DNA of 17,873 bases, taken from assembly GCA_964424335.1 (NCBI GenBank), contig CAYRIY010000076.1:1-17873 (forward strand). Reading direction: 5' to 3'. Below are positions 7,166 through 13,794 of this stretch, in pieces (position 1 is the first letter of the stretch; the number at the start of each line of letters is the position of its first letter). The position numbers and the translations under genes were made by a program. This DNA comes from CAYRIY01 sp964424335 (GTDB lineage: Bacteria; Bacillota; Limnochordia; DTU080; RSA5). The notes under the pieces were generated by a model. It was not told the DNA's origin. It searched no databases and saw only the letters and a program-made list of their open reading frames with translations.

Positions 7166-8139
7166 CAGCCTTTCGCGGCATACTCACGCTTTGCGTCCTC
7201 GAGGGTCATCGGCTCGTAATCGCCAGCGTGTCCGGCGCTGCCAAACGCCTCCATGCGGGCCTTGACGACGTCGACCACCGCCTGACGCGCCGGCGCCAGG
7301 TAGTCCCTCGGGTCAAACTTCGTCGGGTCTTCCGCAAGCGCTTTGCGGACCGCCCCGGTCATGGCCAGCCGGATATCCGTGTCGACGTTGATCTTAGAGA
7401 CCCCGTTTTTGATGCCCTGCTGGATACTTTCGATCGGCACGCCAAAGCTGTGCTCGATCTTGCCGCCGTGGGCGTTGATCACATCGACCAGTTCGGGCGG
7501 TACCGAAGACGACCCGTGCATGACAAGGGGAATCTTGACCCTGCTCTTGATCTCGGAGATCAGGTCGAGTTCGAGCTTGGGCTCGGCTTTAAACTTGTAC
7601 GCGCCGTGCGACGTGCCGATCGCAACCGCAAGCGAGTCGCAGCCTGTGCGCGCCACAAACTCCTCGGCCTGGTCCGGATCGGTCAGTTGCACCTCGCCGA
7701 CGATGTCTTCTTCGATGCCGCCGAGCGTGCCCAGCTCCGCTTCGACGGAGACGCCGAATTCGTGCGCGTAGTCGACCACTTCTTTGGTGATCGCGATGTT
7801 CTTTTCAAAATCAAAGTGTGAACCGTCGATCATCACACTGGTAAAGCCGAGGTCGATCACGGTCTTGACGGTCTCGAGCGAGTCGCCGTGGTCTAAGTGC
7901 AACACGACCGGGATCTGCGGATACTCCTCGACCGCGGCTTGAACCAGGTGCTTGAGGTAGACCAAGTTTGTGTACTTGAGCGCGCCCCGGCTCGCCTGGA
8001 GAATGACGGGTGAATTGCACTCCTTGGCCGCCTGCATGATCCCTTGAATCTGCTCCATGTTGTTGACGTTGAATGCGCCCACACCGTAGCCCTTTTTGGC
8101 TGCTTCGCGCAGGACTTGCACCATTGGAATCAACGGCAT
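7165..8139 (-). CDS. fba: class II fructose/tagatose-bisphosphate aldolase
   Basis: A 324-residue zinc-dependent aldolase that cleaves fructose 1,6-bisphosphate (or a related ketose bisphosphate) to glyceraldehyde 3-phosphate and dihydroxyacetone phosphate in the cytoplasm. The catalytic HLDHG motif is at 81-85 (Asp83, zinc ligand His84). Further zinc and phosphate motifs are IGTSHGAYK (His178), VMHGSSS (His208) and INVDTDIR at 250-257. The whole family length is present. The start is fixed by MPLIPMVQVL; AAAGGAG lies 11 bases upstream, a slightly long spacing. It is the first gene of the aldolase/GH81 unit and is divergent from the thioredoxin-like gene. Whether it serves central glycolysis or a specific catabolic sugar (GatY/KbaY/IolJ type) cannot be decided by eye; the peripheral operon context leaves the second possibility open. 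Confidence 0.93.
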   Translation of the reverse strand: MPLIPMVQVLREAAKKGYGVGAFNVNNMEQIQGIMQAAKECNSPVILQASRGALKYTNLVYLKHLVQAAVEEYPQIPVVLHLDHGDSLETVKTVIDLGFTSVMIDGSHFDFEKNIAITKEVVDYAHEFGVSVEAELGTLGGIEEDIVGEVQLTDPDQAEEFVARTGCDSLAVAIGTSHGAYKFKAEPKLELDLISEIKSRVKIPLVMHGSSSVPPELVDVINAHGGKIEHSFGVPIESIQQGIKNGVSKINVDTDIRLAMTGAVRKALAEDPTKFDPRDYLAPARQAVVDVVKARMEAFGSAGHAGDYEPMTLEDAKREYAAKG

Positions 8140-8237
8140 AGTTTGTAGAGCTCCTTTTTTCGTCGAATGTGCTTCATCTTCGTCCCAGAGGCGCCTACGC
8201 CCTGCCGTCCATTCGGCTCCTACTTGCGCCTTGGATC

Positions 8238-8246
8238 TGGTATACT
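8238..8246 (+). promoter_or_regulatory. extended -10 promoter element for the thioredoxin-like gene
   Basis: TGGTATACT is a near-ideal extended -10 (TGnTATAAT type), with no clear -35 at the expected distance. The start point would be near 8253, leaving a 5' leader of about 78 bases. The core GTATAC is palindromic, so the same bases read as TATACC on the minus strand and could also serve the divergent aldolase gene. Confidence 0.5.
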
Positions 8247-8296
8247 GAAATCCAGCCACATTGACTCTTATCAGGAGGTGAGTCTCCCGCACACGT

Positions 8297-8312
8297 CCGC
8301 GAAAAATCGCGG
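8297..8312 (+). other. small leader hairpin before the thioredoxin-like gene
   Basis: CCGCGA-AAAA-TCGCGG forms a six-pair stem with a four-base loop in the 5' leader, nine bases before the GGGAG ribosome binding site at 8321. It may shield or present the ribosome binding site. Nothing larger that would suggest a riboswitch was recognised. Confidence 0.35.
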
Positions 8313-8330
8313 GCCCAAGCGGGAGCAGCT

Positions 8331-8765
8331 ATGGCCGATACGTTCGAAGGCATCGACCTCAAAGCCATCCTCGACGAACACGCCGACTGCGATTATACCA
8401 AGCGAGTTCCAAGCGGACTCGAAAACCTCGATCCCGATGGCATTCGCAAGGTGATCGCAGAGGCCGAGCGCCCCGTCGTCCTCAAGTTCGGGAAAGACTT
8501 CTGCGGCTGGACCAAAAAGCTTAACCGCGTGCTCCAGGAGATCGTCCCGTATTACCAAGACCGCGCCGACTTTTACGAAGTAAACTTGCCGACGTACCCG
8601 CACCTCTTTGACGAGTGGAGCATTTCGACGTCGCCCATGATGATCCTCATCAAGGACGGCAAAGAGGTCGACCGGAGCGACGCTGCGGAGGCCTTTGAAG
8701 TGCCCCCTGTGTTTGAGGCTTGGTTTGGCAAGCCAAACGCCAAGGCGGCCGAAGCGAACGCCTGA
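8331..8765 (+). CDS. thioredoxin-like protein with CxxT active site
   Basis: A 144-residue cytoplasmic thioredoxin-fold protein. The central strand and active-site helix read VVLKFGKDFCGWTKKLNRVL (49-68), placing a single cysteine (Cys58) in a CGWT motif where thioredoxins have CGPC. The cis-proline loop is TSPMMILIKDGK (Pro102). With the second cysteine replaced by threonine it cannot form the usual vicinal disulfide; a monothiol or bacillithiol-linked role, or a bacilliredoxin/YtxJ-like function, would suit. Another cysteine (Cys20) lies in the N-terminal extension. The start ATG has GGGAG five bases upstream. The gene stands alone on the plus strand, with its own promoter and a terminator hairpin at 8779-8820, between two minus-strand catabolic operons. 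Confidence 0.88.
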   Translation: MADTFEGIDLKAILDEHADCDYTKRVPSGLENLDPDGIRKVIAEAERPVVLKFGKDFCGWTKKLNRVLQEIVPYYQDRADFYEVNLPTYPHLFDEWSISTSPMMILIKDGKEVDRSDAAEAFEVPPVFEAWFGKPNAKAAEANA

Positions 8766-8778
8766 TCCGCCGTCGTTG

Positions 8779-8820
8779 GAGCGCTCGAGTGGCCCGGTGG
8801 ACGCCGCCATTCGAGCGCTC
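8779..8820 (+). terminator. terminator of the thioredoxin-like gene
   Basis: A 14-bp inverted repeat (8779-8792, GAGCGCTCGAGTGG, with 8807-8820; one G-U pair) starts 14 bases after the stop codon and is followed by TCTGTTTC. Position and structure suit an intrinsic terminator with a moderate U-tract. Confidence 0.7.
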
Positions 8821-8828
8821 TCTGTTTC

Positions 8829-8880
8829 AAACGTTGTTTAAGCGTTTTCTCTTGAAGTAAAAACGCTCAAACGACGTTTT
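8829..8880. terminator. 20-bp inverted repeat at the glycerol kinase 3' end
   Basis: Arms 8829-8848 and 8860-8879 pair at 19 of 20 positions (one G-U, one mismatch) around an 11-base loop. The right arm includes the last codons and stop of the glycerol kinase gene (stop at 8867-8869). The repeat is A/T-rich at the loop-proximal and outer ends and probably terminates minus-strand transcription, possibly from both directions together with 8779-8820. Its left arm also shares 16 of 19 bases with the lacI operator region at 3859-3877. Confidence 0.55.
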
Positions 8881-10384
8881 CCCTGTCCGCCCATGCCTTG
8901 GACCGCTCTACGGCCCGTCGCCACGACCCGATGAGCGCATCGCGCGCATCTTGCGTCATCGCGGGCGCAAAGATCCGCTCGGACCTCCATGCCTTTGCGA
9001 CTTCGTCCGTACCGCTCCAAACGCCCTCAGCGATGCCCGCCATGAAGGCGGCTCCCAAGGCGGTCGTCTCAACCATCTGCGGGCGCTCGACCGAGGTGCC
9101 CAAAATGTCCGCTTGAAATTGAAGCAGAAGGTCGTTGGCGCTCGCCCCGCCGTCGACGCGCACTATTTCGAGGTCGCGCCCTGTTGCCTGGCGCATGGCC
9201 TCGATGACGTCTCGGCTTTGAAATGCGATCGACTCGAGGGCCGCCCGCACGAGATGCGCCTTGGTCGTCCCTCGTGTGATACCCAAGATTGCGCCCCGTG
9301 CAAAGGGGTCCCACTCAGGCGCGCCCAGGCCCACGAACGCCGGAACGAAAAACACCCCGCCACTGTCCTCGACCGAAGCAGCGAGCGCCTGTGTTTCGGC
9401 CGCCGAGCCGATGAGCCCGAGACCGTCTCGAAGCCACTGCACAACTGCGCCGGCCACGAAGACGCTGCCTTCGACCGCGTACACAGGGCGATCAAGACTT
9501 TCGATCGCCCATGCTACGGTGGAAAGAAGTCCCGTTCCATGCGTGGCGGGCGGGGTTTCGCCAGCGTTCATCAACAAAAATGCGCCCGTCCCGTACGTAT
9601 TCTTGACCATCCCCGGCTCAAAGCATGCTTGGCCAAACAATGCCGCTTGCTGATCTCCGGCGCATCCCGAGATCGGAATGCCGTCCGGAAACCCGTCCAC
9701 GCCTCGAGTCGCGCCGAAACGGCCCACGCTGGGGCGAACCTCAGGCAGGGCGCTCTTGGACACGCCGAATAGGTCGAGGAGTCCATCGTCCCAGCGCAGA
9801 GTGTTGATGTCGAAAAGCAGCGTCCGTGAGGCGTTCGTCACATCGGTGGCGTGCACATCTCCGCCCGTCAGATTCCAGATGAGCCACGAATCGATCGTGC
9901 CGCAAGCCAAATCGCCGCGAGCCTGGGCTTCCCTTGCTCCATCGGCGTGCTGCAGGAGCCACTCCAGCTTGCTGCCTGTAAAGTAGGGGTCGAGGTACAG
10001 ACCCGTCTTTTGATGGATCTCGCCTTCGAGTCCCTGCTCCTTCAACGTCCGGCAACGCTCCGCAGTGCGCCTGCATTGCCAGACGATGGCCCGGTGGAGG
10101 GGGCGCCCTGTCCTTCGATCCCAGATCACCACGGTCTCACGTTGATTCGTGATTCCGATCGCCTTCAAATTGAGGGGCGATAGGCTCCAATCCCTTGCAA
10201 TCTCGGCTATGAGCGAAGCGACGTGCGCCCAAATCTCTTCGGCGTCGTGCTCGACCCAGCCCGGGCTCGGAAAGTGCTGCTCTAGCTCACGGTATCGGCG
10301 GTCGACCGCTCGTCCCTCACGATCGAAGAGCATGACGGTGGTGCCTGTCGTCCCCTGGTCAATCGCAAGTACGTACTCTATCAC
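8867..10384 (-). CDS. glpK: glycerol kinase
   Basis: A 505-residue FGGY-family kinase that phosphorylates glycerol to sn-glycerol 3-phosphate with ATP in the cytoplasm. The phosphate loop AIDQGTTGTTVMLFD is at 7-21. The glycerol-contacting NQRET at 80-84 and GWVEHD at 42-47 are present, as is the catalytic base Asp244 in SGCAGDQQAALFG. The ATP-binding NTYGTGAFLLM and VDGGASANDLLLQFQ segments follow. The length is that of a complete glycerol kinase. The start is GTG with AAAGGAG ten bases upstream. It follows the FAH-family gene on the same strand after 71 bases, so it may be the last gene of that operon or have its own promoter in the gap. No glycerol facilitator or glycerol 3-phosphate dehydrogenase gene is adjacent, which is unusual, so its link to the sugar-acid genes is by position only. 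Confidence 0.95.
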   Translation of the reverse strand: MIEYVLAIDQGTTGTTVMLFDREGRAVDRRYRELEQHFPSPGWVEHDAEEIWAHVASLIAEIARDWSLSPLNLKAIGITNQRETVVIWDRRTGRPLHRAIVWQCRRTAERCRTLKEQGLEGEIHQKTGLYLDPYFTGSKLEWLLQHADGAREAQARGDLACGTIDSWLIWNLTGGDVHATDVTNASRTLLFDINTLRWDDGLLDLFGVSKSALPEVRPSVGRFGATRGVDGFPDGIPISGCAGDQQAALFGQACFEPGMVKNTYGTGAFLLMNAGETPPATHGTGLLSTVAWAIESLDRPVYAVEGSVFVAGAVVQWLRDGLGLIGSAAETQALAASVEDSGGVFFVPAFVGLGAPEWDPFARGAILGITRGTTKAHLVRAALESIAFQSRDVIEAMRQATGRDLEIVRVDGGASANDLLLQFQADILGTSVERPQMVETTALGAAFMAGIAEGVWSGTDEVAKAWRSERIFAPAMTQDARDALIGSWRRAVERSKAWADRENVV

Positions 10385-10455
10385 GAAGGCAACGCTCCTT
10401 TACGATGCGACTCGCATGTGACGTCCGATCCCAAAACCGGACGCGCCGAAGGTTG

Positions 10456-11373
10456 CTACTTTGCCGAGCGACCTACCCACTTCACGATGTTCGTAAGCGT
10501 TCCGATCCCGTCGATTTCGATCTCAACCACGTCGCTCTCTTGGAGCGTGAACGAGTCATCGGGGACGATGCCCGTTCCCGTAAGGAGCACCGCGCCTTTG
10601 GGGAAGTCGTACGCCCGCCCCAAATACTCGACGAGCTCGTCGATTTTCCGCTTCATCTGATCGGTGTTGGTCTCGCCAAAAAAGACTTGGTCTCCGTTTC
10701 GCTTGATTGTGAGCCGAATCCCAAGGCTGTGTGGATCGTCAATATCAAGTGCAATGGCTGGCCCGAGCGCGCAGGAGTCTTTGTATACCTTGGCCTGCGG
10801 CAGGTAGAGCGGGTTTTCGCCTTCGATGTCCCTCGAGCTCATGTCGTTGCCGACCGTGTAGCCGAGCACTTCCATGTTCGCGCTGAGCACGACGCCCAGC
10901 TCAGGCTCGGGAACGTTCCACGCCGCATCCCGGCGAATGCCGACGTCTCCGAACGGATCGACGACGCGGTGCGCCGTCGCCTTGAGAAAAAGCTCAGGCC
11001 GGTCGGCGTCGTACACCAGAGCGTAAAACTGCGCCGCGCCCTTTGACTCGGCCATTCTCGCTTCCTCGCTCCGCTTGTACGTCACGCCGCTTGCCCACAC
11101 TTCCTGCTCGTCCGCGGGCGCAAGCAGGCGCGCCTGTTTGCCGCCCACGTCCTGGCGACCAGCCGTCAGGAGGTCGGTCAGTTCAAAGGCCGCAGTCGCG
11201 CCGCTCACCGCGGACTTGAGCTCGTCGATCCGCTCGGACAGTCTGCCCTCGGCCGCAAGCAAATCGCCGAGGGTGGCATATGGAAGTTGTCCCGCAAGGT
11301 CGTACACCTGACCGCGTTCCACGACGCCCAGCCTGGGCTTTTCGCCCTCATACCGAAACCGGATGAGCTTCAT
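10456..11373 (-). CDS. FAH-family enzyme, probable 2-keto-3-deoxy-pentonate dehydratase or related hydrolase
   Basis: A 305-residue fumarylacetoacetate hydrolase-fold protein. The C-terminal FAH domain (from about residue 90) begins with WASGVTYKRSEEARM, seen in the 2-keto-3-deoxy-D-arabinonate dehydratase-like branch. The metal-binding acids are placed as Glu156 and Glu158 (VPEPELGVVL) and Asp177 (GNDMSSRDIEG), with the family spacing. The LTGTGIVPDDSFTL segment near 270 closes the active site. The best functional reading is dehydration of a 2-keto-3-deoxy acid to 2-oxoglutarate semialdehyde, because the gene directly follows an aldehyde dehydrogenase of the matching type. A diketo-acid hydrolase or a 2-hydroxyhepta-2,4-diene-1,7-dioate isomerase are alternatives. 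The ATG lies two bases after the dehydrogenase stop; its ribosome site GGAGG is inside the last dehydrogenase codons, so the pair is translationally coupled. Confidence 0.87.
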   Translation of the reverse strand: MKLIRFRYEGEKPRLGVVERGQVYDLAGQLPYATLGDLLAAEGRLSERIDELKSAVSGATAAFELTDLLTAGRQDVGGKQARLLAPADEQEVWASGVTYKRSEEARMAESKGAAQFYALVYDADRPELFLKATAHRVVDPFGDVGIRRDAAWNVPEPELGVVLSANMEVLGYTVGNDMSSRDIEGENPLYLPQAKVYKDSCALGPAIALDIDDPHSLGIRLTIKRNGDQVFFGETNTDQMKRKIDELVEYLGRAYDFPKGAVLLTGTGIVPDDSFTLQESDVVEIEIDGIGTLTNIVKWVGRSAK

Positions 11374-11375
11374 TA

Positions 11376-12836
11376 TTAATTGCCTCCAGCCTGAGCGATC
11401 GTGACAGTCTTGATCTGAGTAAAGAACTCGATCGCAGCCCTGCCCTGCTCCCTCGAGTTGGAACTGCTCGCCTTGTAACCGCCAAACGGCGCCTGCAGCT
11501 CGACGCCCGCCGTCTCGGCGTTGACGCGCACCATGCCGACCTCGATGTCGCGTATGTACTTGAGCGCCGCGTTCAGATCCTTGGTAAAGAGCGAGCAACT
11601 CAAACCGTACTGCACCCCATTGGCGATCTCGATCGCTTCTTCGACTCCATTTGCCGGAATCAGTGCGAGCACGGGTCCAAAGATCTCTTCTTGAGCGATG
11701 CGAGCATCAGGCCTCACGCCCGTGAAGACTGTCGGCTGGACAAAGAATCCTTTCTCGTAGGCCTCGCCGGTCGGACGTCCCCCGCCGCACACGAGCTGTC
11801 CTTCCGCCTTGCCGATCTCGATGTAAGACAGGACGCTCTCCTGCTGGGAGCGGTTGACGACGGGGCCAAGGTACGCCTCGTCATCGGTAGCGTGCCGGAT
11901 CTTGAGGGCCTCCGCTCGCTCGACGACCTTCGCGGTGAAGGCTTCGAGGACTTCGGATTCGACGATTGCCCGGCTGGTCGCCGTACACTTTTGCCCGGCA
12001 AACCTCATGGCGCCGCTGATCACGATGTCGGCCGCCTGGTCGAGGTCCGCGTCTTTCAAAACGATCGCAGCGTTTTTACCGCCCATCTCGAGCTGGTACT
12101 TGATGCCTCGAGCGGAGGCGAGCTTCGCGATGTGTGCGCCGACGTTGTTGGAACCGGTAAAGGTTACGCCCTTTACGTGTTCGTGCGTGACGAGCGCATC
12201 TCCGAGCGCGGCGCCGGAACCGGTCACGACGTTGAAGACGCCTGCGGGCATCCCCGCTTCTTCAAAGATTTCGGGCAGGACAAGAGCCGTCAACGGAGCG
12301 TCGCCGGCCGGCTTTAGGACGACCGTGTTGCCGTAGATCAATGCCGGGCACGCTTTCCAAAGCGGAATTGCAAGCGGGAAGTTCCACGGCGTGATGACGC
12401 CCACGACCCCCAAGGGCTCCCGCGTCGTGAACATCAGCGTGTCCGGCGCGGCGGACGGAATCACGTCGCCCGTGCTTCGCCAGCCCTCTCCAGCGTAATA
12501 CTCGAGGAGGTCAACGCCCCGTTGGGTTTCGCCCCGAGCCTCGCCGATCGGTTTACCCTGCTCTCTTGAGAGCAACTGCGCGACTTCCTCGAGGCGAGAA
12601 GCAAGGATCTTCGCTGCCTTCGACAGGACCCGGGCCCGCGCCGGACCGGGCATCCTCGCCCAACCCTTAAATGCATCGTGAGCGGCCTGGACGGCACGAG
12701 CAACGTCCGAGGGCGTCGAGGCGGCGACTTCGCCGAGGACGTCGTCCCAGTCGGACGGGTTTCTAACTTCTCTCGTTTCACCGGTGGACGCGGGGCTCCA
12801 TGCCCCTCCGATCCAGTTGTCCCGCTTGATCATCAC
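11376..12836 (-). CDS. aldehyde dehydrogenase, probable 2-oxoglutarate semialdehyde (2,5-dioxopentanoate) dehydrogenase
   Basis: A 486-residue NAD(P)-dependent aldehyde dehydrogenase of full length. The cofactor-binding ITPWNFPL is at 148-155 and Lys175 in VLKPAG. The general base is Glu250 in LEMGGKN and the nucleophile Cys284 in GQKCTATS. The C-terminal FGGYKASSSNSREQG segment resembles the YcbD/KGSADH group that oxidises 2-oxoglutarate semialdehyde to 2-oxoglutarate. This is the terminal step of oxidative pentose and hexarate pathways. The FAH-family gene two bases downstream could supply that semialdehyde. Starts possible: GTG at 12836 with GGAGG eight bases upstream, or ATG one codon later. 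It is preceded, 44 bases upstream, by the four-helix membrane protein and an inverted repeat (12861-12898). Substrate assignment is inferred from sequence resemblance and neighbour. Confidence 0.93.
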   Translation of the reverse strand: MMIKRDNWIGGAWSPASTGETREVRNPSDWDDVLGEVAASTPSDVARAVQAAHDAFKGWARMPGPARARVLSKAAKILASRLEEVAQLLSREQGKPIGEARGETQRGVDLLEYYAGEGWRSTGDVIPSAAPDTLMFTTREPLGVVGVITPWNFPLAIPLWKACPALIYGNTVVLKPAGDAPLTALVLPEIFEEAGMPAGVFNVVTGSGAALGDALVTHEHVKGVTFTGSNNVGAHIAKLASARGIKYQLEMGGKNAAIVLKDADLDQAADIVISGAMRFAGQKCTATSRAIVESEVLEAFTAKVVERAEALKIRHATDDEAYLGPVVNRSQQESVLSYIEIGKAEGQLVCGGGRPTGEAYEKGFFVQPTVFTGVRPDARIAQEEIFGPVLALIPANGVEEAIEIANGVQYGLSCSLFTKDLNAALKYIRDIEVGMVRVNAETAGVELQAPFGGYKASSSNSREQGRAAIEFFTQIKTVTIAQAGGN

Positions 12837-12860
12837 TTATAGCACCTCCGAAACTGCTTG

Positions 12861-12898
12861 GGAATCGGTCATCATGCGCGCTAGACCAAACCGATTCC
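12861..12898. repeat. inverted repeat straddling a stop codon upstream of the aldehyde dehydrogenase
   Basis: GGAATCGGT (12861-12869) pairs perfectly with ACCGATTCC (12890-12898); three more pairs follow past a one-base bulge. The structure contains the stop codon (12881-12883) of the four-helix protein gene and ends about 20 bases before the GGAGG of the dehydrogenase gene. It could form an attenuating or processing hairpin in the operon mRNA, or be a protein-binding dyad. Confidence 0.45.
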
Positions 12899-13252
12899 AA
12901 TCCAAAGAAGTATTGCGGTCACGGCGAGCAATCCCAACATGGGCCACCTGGGAGCGCCGTCGAGCTTTTGCACGCGCCTTTGTGCGGGGTGAAAGGCCGC
13001 AACGATGAGCGTCATGAGTATTGGGTGCGCGAGACTCGGCCGAACGGCGCTCGGCAACATGAAGTAGTTGATGATCCCAAGCAACCACTGGACCGAGATC
13101 AGCACGCCGAAGATCCGCACTACGATCCAGGCCGCCCTGGTGACGCCGCTCTTTGGATCTGTCGAAAAGAGGGCAAGCAGCGCTCCGATAACCGCAATCG
13201 TGACGAGGGACTCACCGAGGTATCGGTGAATGGTGATTACCGCTTCATTCAT
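12881..13252 (-). CDS. four-helix integral membrane protein of unknown function
   Basis: A 123-residue protein with about four transmembrane segments (roughly 14-30, 40-66, 75-90 and 103-122). Histidines lie at membrane edges: HRYLG at residue 9, SLAHPILM near 76 and AAFHP near 88. Such placement recalls small haem-b binding membrane proteins, but I do not recognise the family and this is only a resemblance. The start is set by GGAGGTG seven bases upstream of ATG 13252; the frame is open further upstream to 13360, but that extension is polar and basic and has no ribosome site. The gene lies 44 bases upstream of the aldehyde dehydrogenase on the same strand and may head that operon. It is divergent from the small gene at 13446. 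Confidence 0.75.
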   Translation of the reverse strand: MNEAVITIHRYLGESLVTIAVIGALLALFSTDPKSGVTRAAWIVVRIFGVLISVQWLLGIINYFMLPSAVRPSLAHPILMTLIVAAFHPAQRRVQKLDGAPRWPMLGLLAVTAILLWIGIGLV

Positions 13253-13445
13253 GGACACACACCTCCGACGATATCCATTCCGCCTTCCGACCTCTTCACC
13301 TGCCGATTTCATCGCCTTCATCGGGATTTGAAAACGACCTGATACGCCGCTTGGGACCACGAACGAGACTTCATTCTCACGTCGCGCATGTCCGGCGACG
13401 CATAATGTACATCGACCGTTCGCTGCTCACTGATGGGGTGATCAC

Positions 13446-13769
13446 ATGAGGTTGGCGGTTCAGGGCGCTTGGGTTGCAGACAATCTGAATCAACTGGGGA
13501 GCGGGGCCTTTTACCACCTGGCTTATGCGTCGCACCAAATCCATCCGGAGCTGCTCAGAAAGCTGAGACGGGCCTCGTTTCACGAAGGGCGGGTACGGGT
13601 TTTCATTCTGCGGGGGGATGTTGGATACGAAGTCGCCGACGGCGAGGTCGTCGCGATCCACTGGTTTCCGGAGTTCATACGCATTCACTTCATGATCGGC
13701 AAAGTCTATTTCGACGAGGTCGGAGCGGAAACGTCGTGGGAAGACACGGACTATCTGGTGCTCGCCTGA
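13446..13769 (+). CDS. small protein of unknown function
   Basis: A 107-residue soluble protein that I do not recognise. It begins MRLAVQGAWVADNLNQLGSG, has no signal peptide, membrane segment or cysteine, and contains a segment alternating hydrophobic and charged residues (RVRVFILRGDVGYEVADGEV) typical of a beta-rich fold, then a Trp/Phe/His-rich stretch (VAIHWFPEFIRIHFM). The ribosome site GGGGTGATC upstream of the ATG matches the extended anti-Shine-Dalgarno sequence. A CATAAT element at about 13401-13406 could be its -10 box, without a good -35. It is convergent with the GntR/LacI regulator (25 bases between stop codons) and divergent from the four-helix protein. Confidence 0.65.
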   Translation: MRLAVQGAWVADNLNQLGSGAFYHLAYASHQIHPELLRKLRRASFHEGRVRVFILRGDVGYEVADGEVVAIHWFPEFIRIHFMIGKVYFDEVGAETSWEDTDYLVLA

Positions 13770-13794
13770 CCTATAGGCGCTCGCGGACCCGGTG

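Noticed and set aside
8140..8330. Possible riboswitch in the divergent region between the aldolase and thioredoxin-like genes
   Set aside because: Only one small six-pair hairpin and promoter elements are visible; no conserved riboswitch core was recognised.
8951..9772. Plus-strand frame of 273 codons inside glycerol kinase
   Set aside because: Antisense to conserved glycerol kinase motifs; no ribosome site or domain.
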